Of a DNA stretch of 41,753 bases, positions 19,181 to 28,374 are shown piece by piece. The stretch is from Candidatus Doudnabacteria bacterium (GTDB lineage: Bacteria; Patescibacteriota; Doudnabacteria; UBA920; 2-01-FULL-46-14). The stretch is taken from contig JAHFJD010000004.1 of the NCBI GenBank assembly GCA_023246055.1, forward strand, positions 1-41,753, given 5' to 3'. The notes under the pieces were generated by a model. It searched no databases, was not told the DNA's origin, and saw only the letters and a program-made list of their open reading frames with translations. The position numbers were made by a program, and so were the translations under genes. How positions within the stretch are numbered: the first letter of the stretch is position 1; the number at the start of each line of letters is the position of its first letter.

Positions 19181-19280
19181 GAAGTCCTCCTGAATGACCG
19201 CAATACATAATATTAAAACAAGCCTGGCTTTTCAGCAAGCCTACCTCTCACCCTACCCTCTCCCCATCAAGGGCGAGGAA

Positions 19281-19616
19281 TCAATTGGGGAAATCCATCC
19301 GAAACTCGAGACCGTGATCGGCAAATCCAAATTTTTTGTAATAGCCATGCACGTCTTGTTTCTCGTGCCGCGCTGTGCAGATAAGTTTATAACATCCCCG
19401 AGCTTTCGCTTCCGCGATTACAACTTCTATAAGTTTCGAACCAACGCCCTGTTTGCGGTGGGATTCATCTACAAACACATCCTCCATAAAACCAAACGAA
19501 TCTTCATGTAGATCGTTTTTCAAAATATACAAATAAGCGCGACCAACGGTTTGACCATTTTCAGTGGCTAGGAATTTGATACCGGTTGCGCTAATTTGTT
19601 GTCGCTCAATTTGCAT
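19281..19616 (-). CDS. GNAT-family N-acetyltransferase
   Basis: 'EDVFVDESHRKQGVGSKLIEVVIAEAKARGCYKLICTARHEKQDVHGYYKKFGF'. Confidence 0.92.
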   Translation of the reverse strand: MQIERQQISATGIKFLATENGQTVGRAYLYILKNDLHEDSFGFMEDVFVDESHRKQGVGSKLIEVVIAEAKARGCYKLICTARHEKQDVHGYYKKFGFADHGLEFRMDFPN

Positions 19617-19659
19617 ATACTTAACCTCCCCAACCTCGCTCCTGCCCGAGGAGAGGAAT

Positions 19660-20640
19660 TTAGGAAACTAATCCATAAATAATCTTCGCGAGTTTTTTAC
19701 TGTCGTGCCGCAGAAAACTGCGCTGCAGAGCATCAGCCTTCACTTTACGATGATTATTTTTGGAAAGCAAATCTGCGGAGACCACTCGCACTCCCATTTT
19801 TTTCACAGCCTCGGGGTCTGGTTCCACAAATTTGGCCTTGGTTTTACGGTATTGGCTCAACACCGCGGGCTTTGGTATTTTCTTGTTCAGAATGACCAAA
19901 TCCAAACCTTTTGGACCCAGATATTTCTGCATCGCTTGCACGAAGTGCGAGACTTTGAAACTGTTAGTCTGGCCCCATTTGGTCATGAGGTTTACGATGA
20001 GGATTTTTTTGGCGCGCGACCTCTGTATCGCCGGAACAATGCCTTTGACTAGCAGATTGGGAACGGTGCTGGTATACAGGTCACCCGGCCCGAACACGAT
20101 CGCGTCTGCCTCTGTTATGAGACGCAAGGCCCGCGGATTGGCCGGACCGGAAGGATTCAATTTTAGATTCGTGATCTTCAAGGCGCCGTTGTGCCTCGGT
20201 TCGTCGATCGTATGCTCGCCGACAATCTTTTTACCGTTTTCGAGTATAGCCGTGAGTGTGGTCGGAAATTTCGTGACCGGCACGACCTGCCCGCGAACAT
20301 TGAGAATCTTGGCCGCGATCTTTATCGCCTCTTCATTGCTGCCCAGAGCTTTTTCCAATGCGGCCAGAATGATGTTTCCCGCAGTGTGGCCGGCAAGCGC
20401 GCCTTGATTAAAACGATAAGAAAAAAGTGCTTGCAGCGGCTTTTCCGTGTAGGAAAGCCCCAGCAAACATTGCCTGATATCCCCAGGCGGCATAATATCG
20501 AGCTCCTGGCGAAGCCTGCCAGTCGAGCCACCATCATCCGCGCTCGAGACAATTACCGCGTTGTTGGTTGGAAACTGCCGCAAACCAGAGAGAAGAGTTG
20601 AGGTTCCTGTTCCTCCGCCGATGATGACAATATTTTTCAT
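19660..20640 (-). CDS. YvcK-like gluconeogenesis factor (UPF0052/CofD-like)
   Basis: 'IIGGGTGTSTLLSGLRQFP', 'SSADDGGSTGRLRQELDIMPPGDIRQCLLGLS', 'FGPGDLYTSTVPNLLVKGI'. Confidence 0.95.
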   Translation of the reverse strand: MKNIVIIGGGTGTSTLLSGLRQFPTNNAVIVSSADDGGSTGRLRQELDIMPPGDIRQCLLGLSYTEKPLQALFSYRFNQGALAGHTAGNIILAALEKALGSNEEAIKIAAKILNVRGQVVPVTKFPTTLTAILENGKKIVGEHTIDEPRHNGALKITNLKLNPSGPANPRALRLITEADAIVFGPGDLYTSTVPNLLVKGIVPAIQRSRAKKILIVNLMTKWGQTNSFKVSHFVQAMQKYLGPKGLDLVILNKKIPKPAVLSQYRKTKAKFVEPDPEAVKKMGVRVVSADLLSKNNHRKVKADALQRSFLRHDSKKLAKIIYGLVS

Positions 20641-20653
20641 TGCTTGTTCTTTC

Positions 20654-20711
20654 TGTCATTCCCGCGAAAGCGGGAATCCAGTCTGGATCCCGGATCAAGT
20701 CCGGGATGACA
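20654..20711. repeat. 'tgtcattcccgcg...gggatgaca' palindromic repeat
   Basis: tgtcattcccgcgaaagcgggaatccagtctggatcccggatcaagtccgggatgaca; related copies at 34256, 35792, 36898. Confidence 0.9.
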
Positions 20712-20720
20712 AATTGATCC

Positions 20721-21950
20721 TTAATTTATCACTTTTAATTCTCTACCAACCTCTTCAAAAGCCGCAATGGCTTTATCGAGATGTTCTCGAGTATGGGCAG
20801 CGGAGAGCTGTACTCGGATCCGCGCTTTGCCTTTGGGGACTACGGGATAAGTAAATCCACGCACATAAATGCCTTTCTTGAATAGTGCTCCGGCCATATC
20901 AAAAGCTAATTTTTCTTCGCCCAGCATTACCGGAGTGATTGGATGTTTCCCGTCGCCTCCGAGTTTAAATCCCAGCTTGTCCATGGCAGATCGGAAATAA
21001 TTGGTATTGTCGCGCAGGGTTTCGAGTCGGGTACTGAACTCTATATCGAAATTCTTCAAAGTATAGAGCGCGGCCGCGGCAATCATGGGCGGCAAGGAAT
21101 TGGAAAAGAGCGAGGTGCGGGAACGTTGGCGCAAATATTCGATAATCTCTTTGCGACCCGCGGTAAACCCGCCGCCCGCCCCGCCTAGAGCCTTGCCAAA
21201 AGTTGAGGTGAGGATGTCCACACCACCCATAACGCCTGCCTGCTCAATACTGCTGCGACCAGTTTTGCCAAGCACTCCGGAAGCATGTGAATCATCCACC
21301 ATGACCATGGCCCCGTATTTGTCGGCCAAATCGCAGATTTCTTTTAGCTTGGCAGTATCGCCGTCCATGCTAAACACCCCGTCCGTGGCAATCAACATCC
21401 TCTTTCCCCTCCCTTGAGGGGAGGGGCTGGGGGAGGGTGATCTTGAAGAAAACTCTTTCAACTTCTCTTCCAAATCCCCCATGTCACTATGCTTGTATCG
21501 AAACCTTTCTGCTTTGCAAAGCCGCACACCGTCAATAATCGAAGCATGATTGAGCTCATCACTAAAAATCGCGTCCCCTTCCTGCAGAATGGTTTCGAAA
21601 AGCCCGGTGTTGGCATCAAAACACGAAGTGTAGAGAATCGCATCCTCTGTACCGAAAAATTTGGCGATTTCCGCTTCCAAGTCTTTGTGCACTGTCCCGG
21701 TACCGCAAATAAATCTCACCGAAGCCATACCGAAACCGTATCTTTCAAGTCCGTCTGCGGCCGCCGTTTGCATTTCCTCACTGCCAGCAAGACCCAAATA
21801 ATTGTTACCGCAGAAATTCAGAAGCTGCTTGCCGTCAACTTCAATTTCGGCTCCCTGTTTGCCGCTAATTGTCTTTTCCTCTTTCCACGTGCCAGCAAGA
21901 TGAATATCTTCCAAATCCTTTTCAAATTGTGATTTGTAGTTTGTGAACAT
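20721..21950 (-). CDS. kbl: glycine C-acetyltransferase (2-amino-3-ketobutyrate CoA ligase)
   Basis: '[12 protein letters not shown]', '[11 protein letters not shown]', '[15 protein letters not shown]', '[18 protein letters not shown]'. Confidence 0.93.
   Translation of the reverse strand: MFTNYKSQFEKDLEDIHLAGTWKEEKTISGKQGAEIEVDGKQLLNFCGNNYLGLAGSEEMQTAAADGLERYGFGMASVRFICGTGTVHKDLEAEIAKFFGTEDAILYTSCFDANTGLFETILQEGDAIFSDELNHASIIDGVRLCKAERFRYKHSDMGDLEEKLKEFSSRSPSPSPSPQGRGKRMLIATDGVFSMDGDTAKLKEICDLADKYGAMVMVDDSHASGVLGKTGRSSIEQAGVMGGVDILTSTFGKALGGAGGGFTAGRKEIIEYLRQRSRTSLFSNSLPPMIAAAALYTLKNFDIEFSTRLETLRDNTNYFRSAMDKLGFKLGGDGKHPITPVMLGEEKLAFDMAGALFKKGIYVRGFTYPVVPKGKARIRVQLSAAHTREHLDKAIAAFEEVGRELKVIN
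21402..21441. repeat. C/G-rich repeat inserted in kbl CDS
   Basis: tttcccctcccttgaggggaggggctgggggagggtgatc, read as '[14 protein letters not shown]'. Confidence 0.8.
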
Positions 21951-21952
21951 AA

Positions 21953-22663
21953 TTATTCTCTCTTTTTATAAACTGCCCATATCCTTGCAGTTTTTTTATC
22001 TGGTGTTTCTGCCGCTCTCAACTGTTCGTGTGGTTCTGCAGTGATCTCAAATCCATATTCTTCACCCAGTTGTCTCAACTCTTCTGCGCTGAAATAATGC
22101 TGGGCTATATCTTTTTTGATACCCTGTCGATCTGCACCAGTAAAGCCAAGTCCCTGCCCACGCATATCCTCGGTAATTTCCCTTTCTTCCGAATCATCAT
22201 TAACTGATCTACCCATGAACAGAAAATATTTCTCCGGTTTGAGGACTCTGTTTATTTCCTTGAATGATCCTCTCACTCCTTCAATATTATTGTGGTGGAT
22301 AGCGCCGGTACTGATGACAAAATCAAAGCTTCCGTCTCCAAACGGCAACTCGGCACTCTGGCCCTTTACGAAATTCGCTCGGAGATTCTGCTCTGCTAAC
22401 CTTCTCTGCGCTGCGCTGATCATCCCTTCTGACAAATCAAGGCCGGTGACATTAAATCCGTCCCGAGCCAAAGGCATAACATAACGCCCGTTTCCGCTGC
22501 CAACATCCAAAACATCGCGGCCCAATTCAGATTTGTGCTGTGCGCAGAATTGATTGAAAAATGGATCAGGGCCTTCGTCCTCTCTCCAGCCTCTCTCACC
22601 TTCTTTATCCCAGTAATCTCTGGCCTTTTCTAAATTGTTTGGTCGTAAATTTTCCGGTGGCAT
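21953..22663 (-). CDS. class I SAM-dependent methyltransferase
   Basis: '[33 protein letters not shown]'. Confidence 0.92.
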   Translation of the reverse strand: MPPENLRPNNLEKARDYWDKEGERGWREDEGPDPFFNQFCAQHKSELGRDVLDVGSGNGRYVMPLARDGFNVTGLDLSEGMISAAQRRLAEQNLRANFVKGQSAELPFGDGSFDFVISTGAIHHNNIEGVRGSFKEINRVLKPEKYFLFMGRSVNDDSEEREITEDMRGQGLGFTGADRQGIKKDIAQHYFSAEELRQLGEEYGFEITAEPHEQLRAAETPDKKTARIWAVYKKRE

Positions 22664-23970
22664 TACATTTGAATTAAAAATTTCGGATGATTATTGATCA
22701 TATTTTCAAACCGCTCTTTAGTGTACTCGCCAATCGGCAGAATAGTTCCTTGCCCTTGATCTAGTATAACATTATACAGCTTTTCCTGAATCTGGTTTTT
22801 GGGATCTTCGAGGAGTGCGCGTGTCATCTCCCACGTCCGCCAAATCTGCCGGCCGATTACAGCGTGCATGGTAAAACCATGCACTATGAGGCGGTTATAA
22901 TTCTCAATCACAAAATCACCGCTTTTGATGCCAAACAAAATGATCTCGCCACCGCGACGCGTGGCAAAGAGGCAATTGTTCACAGACGAGTTAAAACCAG
23001 ACATTTCAAACGACACATCCACCCCTACGCCTTTGGTGATGTTCATAATCTCGTCGGTGATTTCAGGATTGTGCGAATACATTTCACCCCTCCCTTGCCC
23101 TCCCCCTCGAGGGGAGGGAATAATACCGGGCTTCTCTGCATTTTCCTCCCCCTTGAGGGGGGATGTTGGGTGGGGGTGAGTTTTCAATGGAATGACGTAA
23201 TCTATCCCCAATTTCTTTGCCATGTTAATTGAAATTGGATTCGGCTCCACACCGATGATACTCTTCGCGCCCCTGGCCCTAGCAATCAGCAAGAGAAACA
23301 GTCCGATGGGTCCCAAACCAAAAATCGCCACTGTTTTGTCTTTCAGATCCACTTTGCTTGCAGCATGAACAGCGTTACCAAATGGCTCTTGCATGGCTGC
23401 TACCTCTGGCCGGATCTTGGCAGTGTTGGTTTTCCAGACAATGTGCGCTGGCACTCGGACATATTCTGCAAATCCTCCATCATGGGAAATACCCAAAATC
23501 TTCTCGTTAGTGCACACCTCTTTTTGCCCGCGTAGACACTGGTAGCATTGGTTACAAACCACGTGCGATTCACATGCTACAAAATCGCCTTTTTTGATCC
23601 CTTTCACACCTCTGCCAACCTCAACCACTTCTCCAAAGAATTCGTGACCAATTATTCTATAGGTATTTTCACCCCTCCCTTGCCCTCCCCCTCGAGGGGA
23701 GGGAATAGCCCCGGACTTTCCTGCATTTTCCTCCCCCTTGAGGGGGGAGGTTGGGTGGGGGTGAAATTCCGACTCTAAACTCCCCAAAATCTGCTCCTTG
23801 AACGCCTGCCGATACCAAATCCCCTTGTCTGACCCACACACGCCAGCATAATGGACCTTGATCATAACGTCCGTATCGCTTTCCACTTTGGGCATGGGCA
23901 CCTGCGCTAACTCGAAGCCAGTTGATTCATCCCACTTTGTTTTACTCTTGTCGAATATTAATGCGCGCAT
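22663..23970 (-). CDS. tdh: L-threonine 3-dehydrogenase-like zinc alcohol dehydrogenase
   Basis: 'HYAGVCGSDKGIW', 'IIGHEFFGEVVEVG', 'CNQCYQCLRGQKEVC', 'VAIFGLGPIGLFLLLIARARGAKSIIGVEP'; contains two in-frame repeat inserts. Confidence 0.9.
   Translation of the reverse strand: MRALIFDKSKTKWDESTGFELAQVPMPKVESDTDVMIKVHYAGVCGSDKGIWYRQAFKEQILGSLESEFHPHPTSPLKGEENAGKSGAIPSPRGGGQGRGENTYRIIGHEFFGEVVEVGRGVKGIKKGDFVACESHVVCNQCYQCLRGQKEVCTNEKILGISHDGGFAEYVRVPAHIVWKTNTAKIRPEVAAMQEPFGNAVHAASKVDLKDKTVAIFGLGPIGLFLLLIARARGAKSIIGVEPNPISINMAKKLGIDYVIPLKTHPHPTSPLKGEENAEKPGIIPSPRGGGQGRGEMYSHNPEITDEIMNITKGVGVDVSFEMSGFNSSVNNCLFATRRGGEIILFGIKSGDFVIENYNRLIVHGFTMHAVIGRQIWRTWEMTRALLEDPKNQIQEKLYNVILDQGQGTILPIGEYTKERFENMINNHPKFLIQM
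23084..23179. repeat. C/G-rich repeat, tdh insert 2
   Basis: read as 'HPHPTSPLKGEENAEKPGIIPSPRGGGQGRGE'. Confidence 0.92.
23669..23766. repeat. C/G-rich repeat, tdh insert 1
   Basis: read as 'HPHPTSPLKGEENAGKSGAIPSPRGGGQGRGE'. Confidence 0.92.
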
Positions 23971-24137
23971 AAAATCAGCCAATCTCGCCCCGTAGTGAAC
24001 GGTACTCCGTTCTACTACTGGCGTCAAAACCGCGGGAATTGTCCCAATCTGTTTTGGCTTTATTGAATATTAACGCTTGCATAGAGATAATTTATATGAT
24101 AATGTTGGGAATCCACAACTCCAAGGGGGGCACATAA

Positions 24138-24380
24138 ATGAGCGAAACACTTGACAAAAAATTCACCGGGCGTGGTCCTATATTTGTGAAGCTTGAAGGT
24201 ATGGAACGAAGAGTCGGGGTCACAATTGCGCCAGGTGACCCGCTGTCGAACGCCGTTCGGCAAGCGGCCAGCATGCTAATTCCGCGCTTCGTCGCTGGCA
24301 ATCTGAACGACCAATTCGAGATCGTCGAGGACAACACTTCCACCACCGGCTATCTCGTTATCCGCAAAAAGGGGGGGTGA
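24138..24380 (+). CDS. hypothetical protein, 80 aa
   Basis: SD AAGGGGGG upstream; ATGA-type overlap with next ORF. Confidence 0.6.
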   Translation: MSETLDKKFTGRGPIFVKLEGMERRVGVTIAPGDPLSNAVRQAASMLIPRFVAGNLNDQFEIVEDNTSTTGYLVIRKKGG

Positions 24381-24655
24381 TGGATGTCAATTGGGACACA
24401 GTAATTGAAACATCCGACCTCATTGTCGCTTGCGAAGGTTGGTGGAAGGGTTCTCCACAACTACTGGGAAGTTTCATGGTCAGAAGCGATTCTCGTCCAG
24501 CCACAGTGCGAGACATTGCCCTGATCGCGTATCAGCAGCTCCATCCTGGCCGCATGTCCGGTATCAGATTCATTGAACCGAAAGACGTCATGGGGATTGA
24601 CAAATTCGACCCTCATTGCAAACGGATCACGTTTCGGTTCAACCGGCCAGCGTGA
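24377..24655 (+). CDS. hypothetical protein, 92 aa
   Basis: Translationally coupled to the preceding ORF. Confidence 0.6.
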   Translation: MMDVNWDTVIETSDLIVACEGWWKGSPQLLGSFMVRSDSRPATVRDIALIAYQQLHPGRMSGIRFIEPKDVMGIDKFDPHCKRITFRFNRPA

Positions 24656-24765
24656 CTCGAAGCGGTTTGTCCACTCTAACTGGACTGACCGCCTTTTTTT
24701 ATCCACCTCATCGGCGGACCGCGCTTCGCTTGTTTACTTTACAAAGAACTTACAATTTTCCGATT

Positions 24766-24868
24766 CTCCCCCTCATGAGGGGGAGCTAAAGGGGGTCATA
24801 GTTGGCTTCGAAAATCTTCAAGGTTCTCTATTACCTCCCCTAACCCCTCCTCACGAGGAGGGGAAAAT
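24766..24868. repeat. C/G-rich palindromic repeat cluster (intergenic)
   Basis: ctccccctcatgagggggagctaaagggggt...cctcccctaacccctcctcacgaggaggggaa. Confidence 0.8.
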
Positions 24869-24872
24869 ACTT

Positions 24873-26807
24873 TTATTCTACAGTAACTGATTTCGCTAGA
24901 TTCCTCGGCCGGTCGACATCGCGGCCCAAATTCACTGCTATATAATAGGCAAAGAGTTGCAAGGGAATGGTGTTGAGAAGCGGCTCGAGGAGTTCCATAG
25001 TTTTCGGCACAAATATTATATCATCGGCCACTTCTTTTGCTTCCTCATCGTCTTCCGACGCGATTATCAAGGTCCGCGCGCCCCGCGCCCGCGCTTCCAT
25101 AATATTACTTTTCATTTTTTCAAACAGCTGATTGCGCGTCAAAATTGCGACCACTGGGAAATCCTCGGACACGAGCGCGAGGGGGCCATGTTTCATTTCT
25201 CCTCCCGCATAACCCTCGCTATGAATATAGGAAATTTCTTTGAGCTTGAGCGAGCCTTCCAGCGCCACAGGGTAGTTTACCCCACGGCCGAGAAAAAACA
25301 TATTTTTATAATGAGCATATTTTTTGGCAATTTTTTTGATGTTTTCGGCCTGCTTCAAAATCTCATTCATCTTCCCTGGTATCTCGAGCAGAGATTCCAA
25401 AAATCTTTTCCCTGTTGCCACGTTAACGTGCTTTAGTCGTCCCAACTGCAAGGCATTGAGCAAAAGCAGAGCAACCATGTTAGTGTACGCTTTGGTGGAC
25501 GCCACAGCCATTTCTAGACCTGCGTGAATATACGAACCAGCTTTGGTCTCGCGAGCGATTGTCGAGCCGACCACATTGATAATCCCTCGAACATGCGCGC
25601 CTTTTCGCTTGGCCTCTCTCACAGCCATAATCGTATCCGCAGTCTCACCTGATTGTGAGACAGCATAGACCAAAGTTTTTTTATCAACGATCGGATCGCG
25701 ATAGCGAAATTCGCTGGAAAAATCCACCTCGCAAGGGACTTGCGCCAGTCTCTCAAACGCATATTTGCCGACAAGCCCGGCATAGTAAGCCGTACCGCCT
25801 GAAATGATATTGATTCTTTTCAAATCCCGCAGTTGATCCTCGCTGATATTCAATCCTCCAAGATGGGCTGTCCCCTCTTCCATATCTAACCGCCCACGGA
25901 TCGCGTCCTCAAACACTGTTGGCTGTTCCATGATTTCCTTGAGCATAAAATGCTCGTAACCGCCCTTTTGCGCCTTTGCCTGATCCCAATCAATTTGCAT
26001 CGTACCTTTAGTAATCAGTTCGTCTTTTAGATTGGAAATGCGCAGGTTGTCCCGTGAAATCTCCGCTACCTCACCATCATCGAGAAAAGTCACTTGTTTG
26101 GTATAGGCGAGCATAGGGGTCACGTCAGAAGCAATATAATGCTCCCCTTCAGCCACGCCCACAACCAAGGGACTGCCGAGCCTCGCGGCAATAATTTGGT
26201 CAGGGTGATCAGCGTGCACTGCCAAGAGTCCATATGTGCCACGGACATCGCTAAGGGCTCTGCGCACAGCATTAGCAAGTGTATTTTCACCCCCACCTTT
26301 ATCCTCCCCCCTCAAGGGGGAGGAATTCCCCTCCCTTGCCGTGCCCGCCGAAGCTTCGTGCGAAGGCTGGGAGGGGAGGGGTTGGGGGAGGGTGGAATAA
26401 TAATCCGCAATCAAATGTGCCAGCACCTCGCTGTCAGTATCTGATGTAAATTTATATCCTTTTTTAACAAGCTTCTTTTTGAGCTCGCGGTAGTTTTCAA
26501 TGATGCCATTGTGTACTATGGCCAATTTGCCATCCATTGCGACGTGCGGGTGAGCGTTTTCTTCAGTCACTCCGCCATGCGTAGCCCACCTGGTATGGGC
26601 AATACCGAGCGTACCAGGATAATTTGAGTCTTTCAATTTCCCGACAAGGTTATCAATCTTGCCTACAGCACGAACCCGCTCAATCTTGTTTTCATGTAAC
26701 AAGCAGATACCCGCGCTGTCATAGCCGCGATATTCCAAATCCCGCAGTCCTTGAACGAGGATGGGCAGGGCTTGTTTATTGCCAATGTATCCGACTATGC
26801 CACACAT
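24873..26807 (-). CDS. glmS: glutamine--fructose-6-phosphate aminotransferase (isomerizing)
   Basis: 'MCGIVGYIGNKQALPILVQGLRDLEYRGYDSAG', 'TRWATHGGVTEENAHPH', 'ESLLEIP', C-terminal 'NLAKSVTVE'. Confidence 0.97.
   Translation of the reverse strand: MCGIVGYIGNKQALPILVQGLRDLEYRGYDSAGICLLHENKIERVRAVGKIDNLVGKLKDSNYPGTLGIAHTRWATHGGVTEENAHPHVAMDGKLAIVHNGIIENYRELKKKLVKKGYKFTSDTDSEVLAHLIADYYSTLPQPLPSQPSHEASAGTAREGNSSPLRGEDKGGGENTLANAVRRALSDVRGTYGLLAVHADHPDQIIAARLGSPLVVGVAEGEHYIASDVTPMLAYTKQVTFLDDGEVAEISRDNLRISNLKDELITKGTMQIDWDQAKAQKGGYEHFMLKEIMEQPTVFEDAIRGRLDMEEGTAHLGGLNISEDQLRDLKRINIISGGTAYYAGLVGKYAFERLAQVPCEVDFSSEFRYRDPIVDKKTLVYAVSQSGETADTIMAVREAKRKGAHVRGIINVVGSTIARETKAGSYIHAGLEMAVASTKAYTNMVALLLLNALQLGRLKHVNVATGKRFLESLLEIPGKMNEILKQAENIKKIAKKYAHYKNMFFLGRGVNYPVALEGSLKLKEISYIHSEGYAGGEMKHGPLALVSEDFPVVAILTRNQLFEKMKSNIMEARARGARTLIIASEDDEEAKEVADDIIFVPKTMELLEPLLNTIPLQLFAYYIAVNLGRDVDRPRNLAKSVTVE
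26286..26397. repeat. C/G-rich repeat inserted in glmS CDS
   Basis: read as '[38 protein letters not shown]' in the glutaminase domain. Confidence 0.9.
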
Positions 26808-26865
26808 AATTAGTAGCGAATAGAGATTAGAGAAAAACGAATAGTCTTAGAATAGAGAAAAGTAA

Positions 26866-27180
26866 CTACCATTCTCGCTCCGAAGTCTTAGTATTACTTA
26901 TCAACTTTGATAACATCTTTTGCACCTCAATAACTAAAGATTCGGCCTTATTATAATCGATATTTGAATACTGCGATTTGGCAACTATTAATTGTGTTTC
27001 TAATTCAGTTGCTGAACCAAATGAAATATTCATAAACCTTACAAATTCCACTTTATGGTTTCGCGCCCAGCCTTCGGCAATATTGGAAGCAATAGAAATC
27101 GCGGCTCGGGTCATTTGAGGAAACAAAATATATTTCTCATTCTCTGGTAACTGCTTGGCTATTGCGTAGACCTCTTTCAC
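26866..27180 (-). CDS. four-helix-bundle (S23/IVS) protein, possibly N-terminally degraded
   Basis: 'LFPQMTRAAISIASNIAEGWARNHKVEFVRFMNISFGSATELETQLIVAKSQ'; family N-terminus 'VWQKAIEL' lies upstream in frame after a stop codon, without an ATG. Confidence 0.85.
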   Translation of the reverse strand: MKEVYAIAKQLPENEKYILFPQMTRAAISIASNIAEGWARNHKVEFVRFMNISFGSATELETQLIVAKSQYSNIDYNKAESLVIEVQKMLSKLISNTKTSEREW

Positions 27181-27265
27181 TAGCTCAATCGCTTTTTGCC
27201 AAACTATTTAATCTTTAATAAGAATTTACTTTCATAACTATTCTCTATGCACTATTCCCTTTTCG

Positions 27266-28108
27266 CTATAACTTATTCCAAACAAATTCAAAAATCATCT
27301 TTTGCGTCTCGTAAAGGCCCTGGTCTTCTATGATAACACCAACTGGTTCGCCTGTCGCGGACAAAGATATCATGGCCACTTTCCCACCGTAAATAATCAT
27401 ATAAGTCGGCGTGCTTTCTTTTTCTGACAGGCATCTCCGCTCATCAAGACCCGCGAGCTCCCCGCCTTTGCCAAAAGCAATAACCCGGTTGGCTACACCC
27501 GCCTTGATTCGATCTTTGTTGAAATTGGAATAAGCTTTGTAGAGATATTGTTTGATGTCAGATGAAGAGTAGACATAATAAGTTGAATTCATAACTCCCC
27601 TTCCACCCCCTCTTATCTTAAGAGGGGGAACTCCTCCCCTTAAACTAAGGGGAGGTTGGGAGGGGTTATTACTCATTGTCGCTAGCACGTCCTGCAAGAT
27701 GATTCTCAAGCCTGCGCTACCTTCATAATATTTGGCCACAGGCCGCGCGCCGGATTTTTCGTACAAGGATTCCAATTCTGGCAAAGATTTGCTAATATGA
27801 ACCTTAAGTGTGTCCAAAGACCGCTTCTTGTTTTCGACAGCATCGAGAAGCTTCTGCGGCGGCTCAGCCACGAAATACTGCTTTTTCTGATCTTTCCCGC
27901 CAGAGGTGGATCGAGATTGGTATTGCTTGTAAAAACTCACCACACCAAGCTTCAGAAGCCGCTCGAGAATGTCATAAGTGGTGCCGCGATTGACTTGTGA
28001 CTGTTTGGCTATCGCGCTTGCTGGTGCTGGACCTAAAGAAATCGAGGCCAAATATACAGAAATTTCCTTTTCATCTAGACCAAACTGTAGGAGATTTTCT
28101 ACAATCAT
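27266..28108 (-). CDS. TrmB-family helix-turn-helix regulator
   Basis: 'LLQFGLDEKEISVYLASISLGPAPASAIAKQSQVNRGTTYDILERLLKLGVVSFY'; contains an in-frame repeat. Confidence 0.88.
   Translation of the reverse strand: MIVENLLQFGLDEKEISVYLASISLGPAPASAIAKQSQVNRGTTYDILERLLKLGVVSFYKQYQSRSTSGGKDQKKQYFVAEPPQKLLDAVENKKRSLDTLKVHISKSLPELESLYEKSGARPVAKYYEGSAGLRIILQDVLATMSNNPSQPPLSLRGGVPPLKIRGGGRGVMNSTYYVYSSSDIKQYLYKAYSNFNKDRIKAGVANRVIAFGKGGELAGLDERRCLSEKESTPTYMIIYGGKVAMISLSATGEPVGVIIEDQGLYETQKMIFEFVWNKL
27595..27669. repeat. C/G-rich repeat inserted in TrmB-like CDS
   Basis: read as 'NNPSQPPLSLRGGVPPLKIRGGGRGV'. Confidence 0.88.
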
Positions 28109-28374
28109 TGACAGAAATCTTAAAATAATGATAAAATAAGGGTATCAAACGCTATTCTTATTGTCAAGTATCTTCTACAGAAATATGTTGATAATTCTAA
28201 ATAATTTACCCGCCCTTCCGAAGTCCCGTCTGACTTGACGGAGGAGGGTCAAGTGAAGTCTACAAAATTAAGAAGCAACTTCTCCCCTTAAGCTAAGGGG
28301 AGATTGAGAGGGGTTATGAAATCCTCGTAACTCACCCGGCCCTCTCTTATCTTAAGAGAGGGAAGAAAAGACCC

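Noticed and set aside
19760-20407. 215-aa plus-strand ORF
   Set aside because: Antisense to the YvcK-like gene
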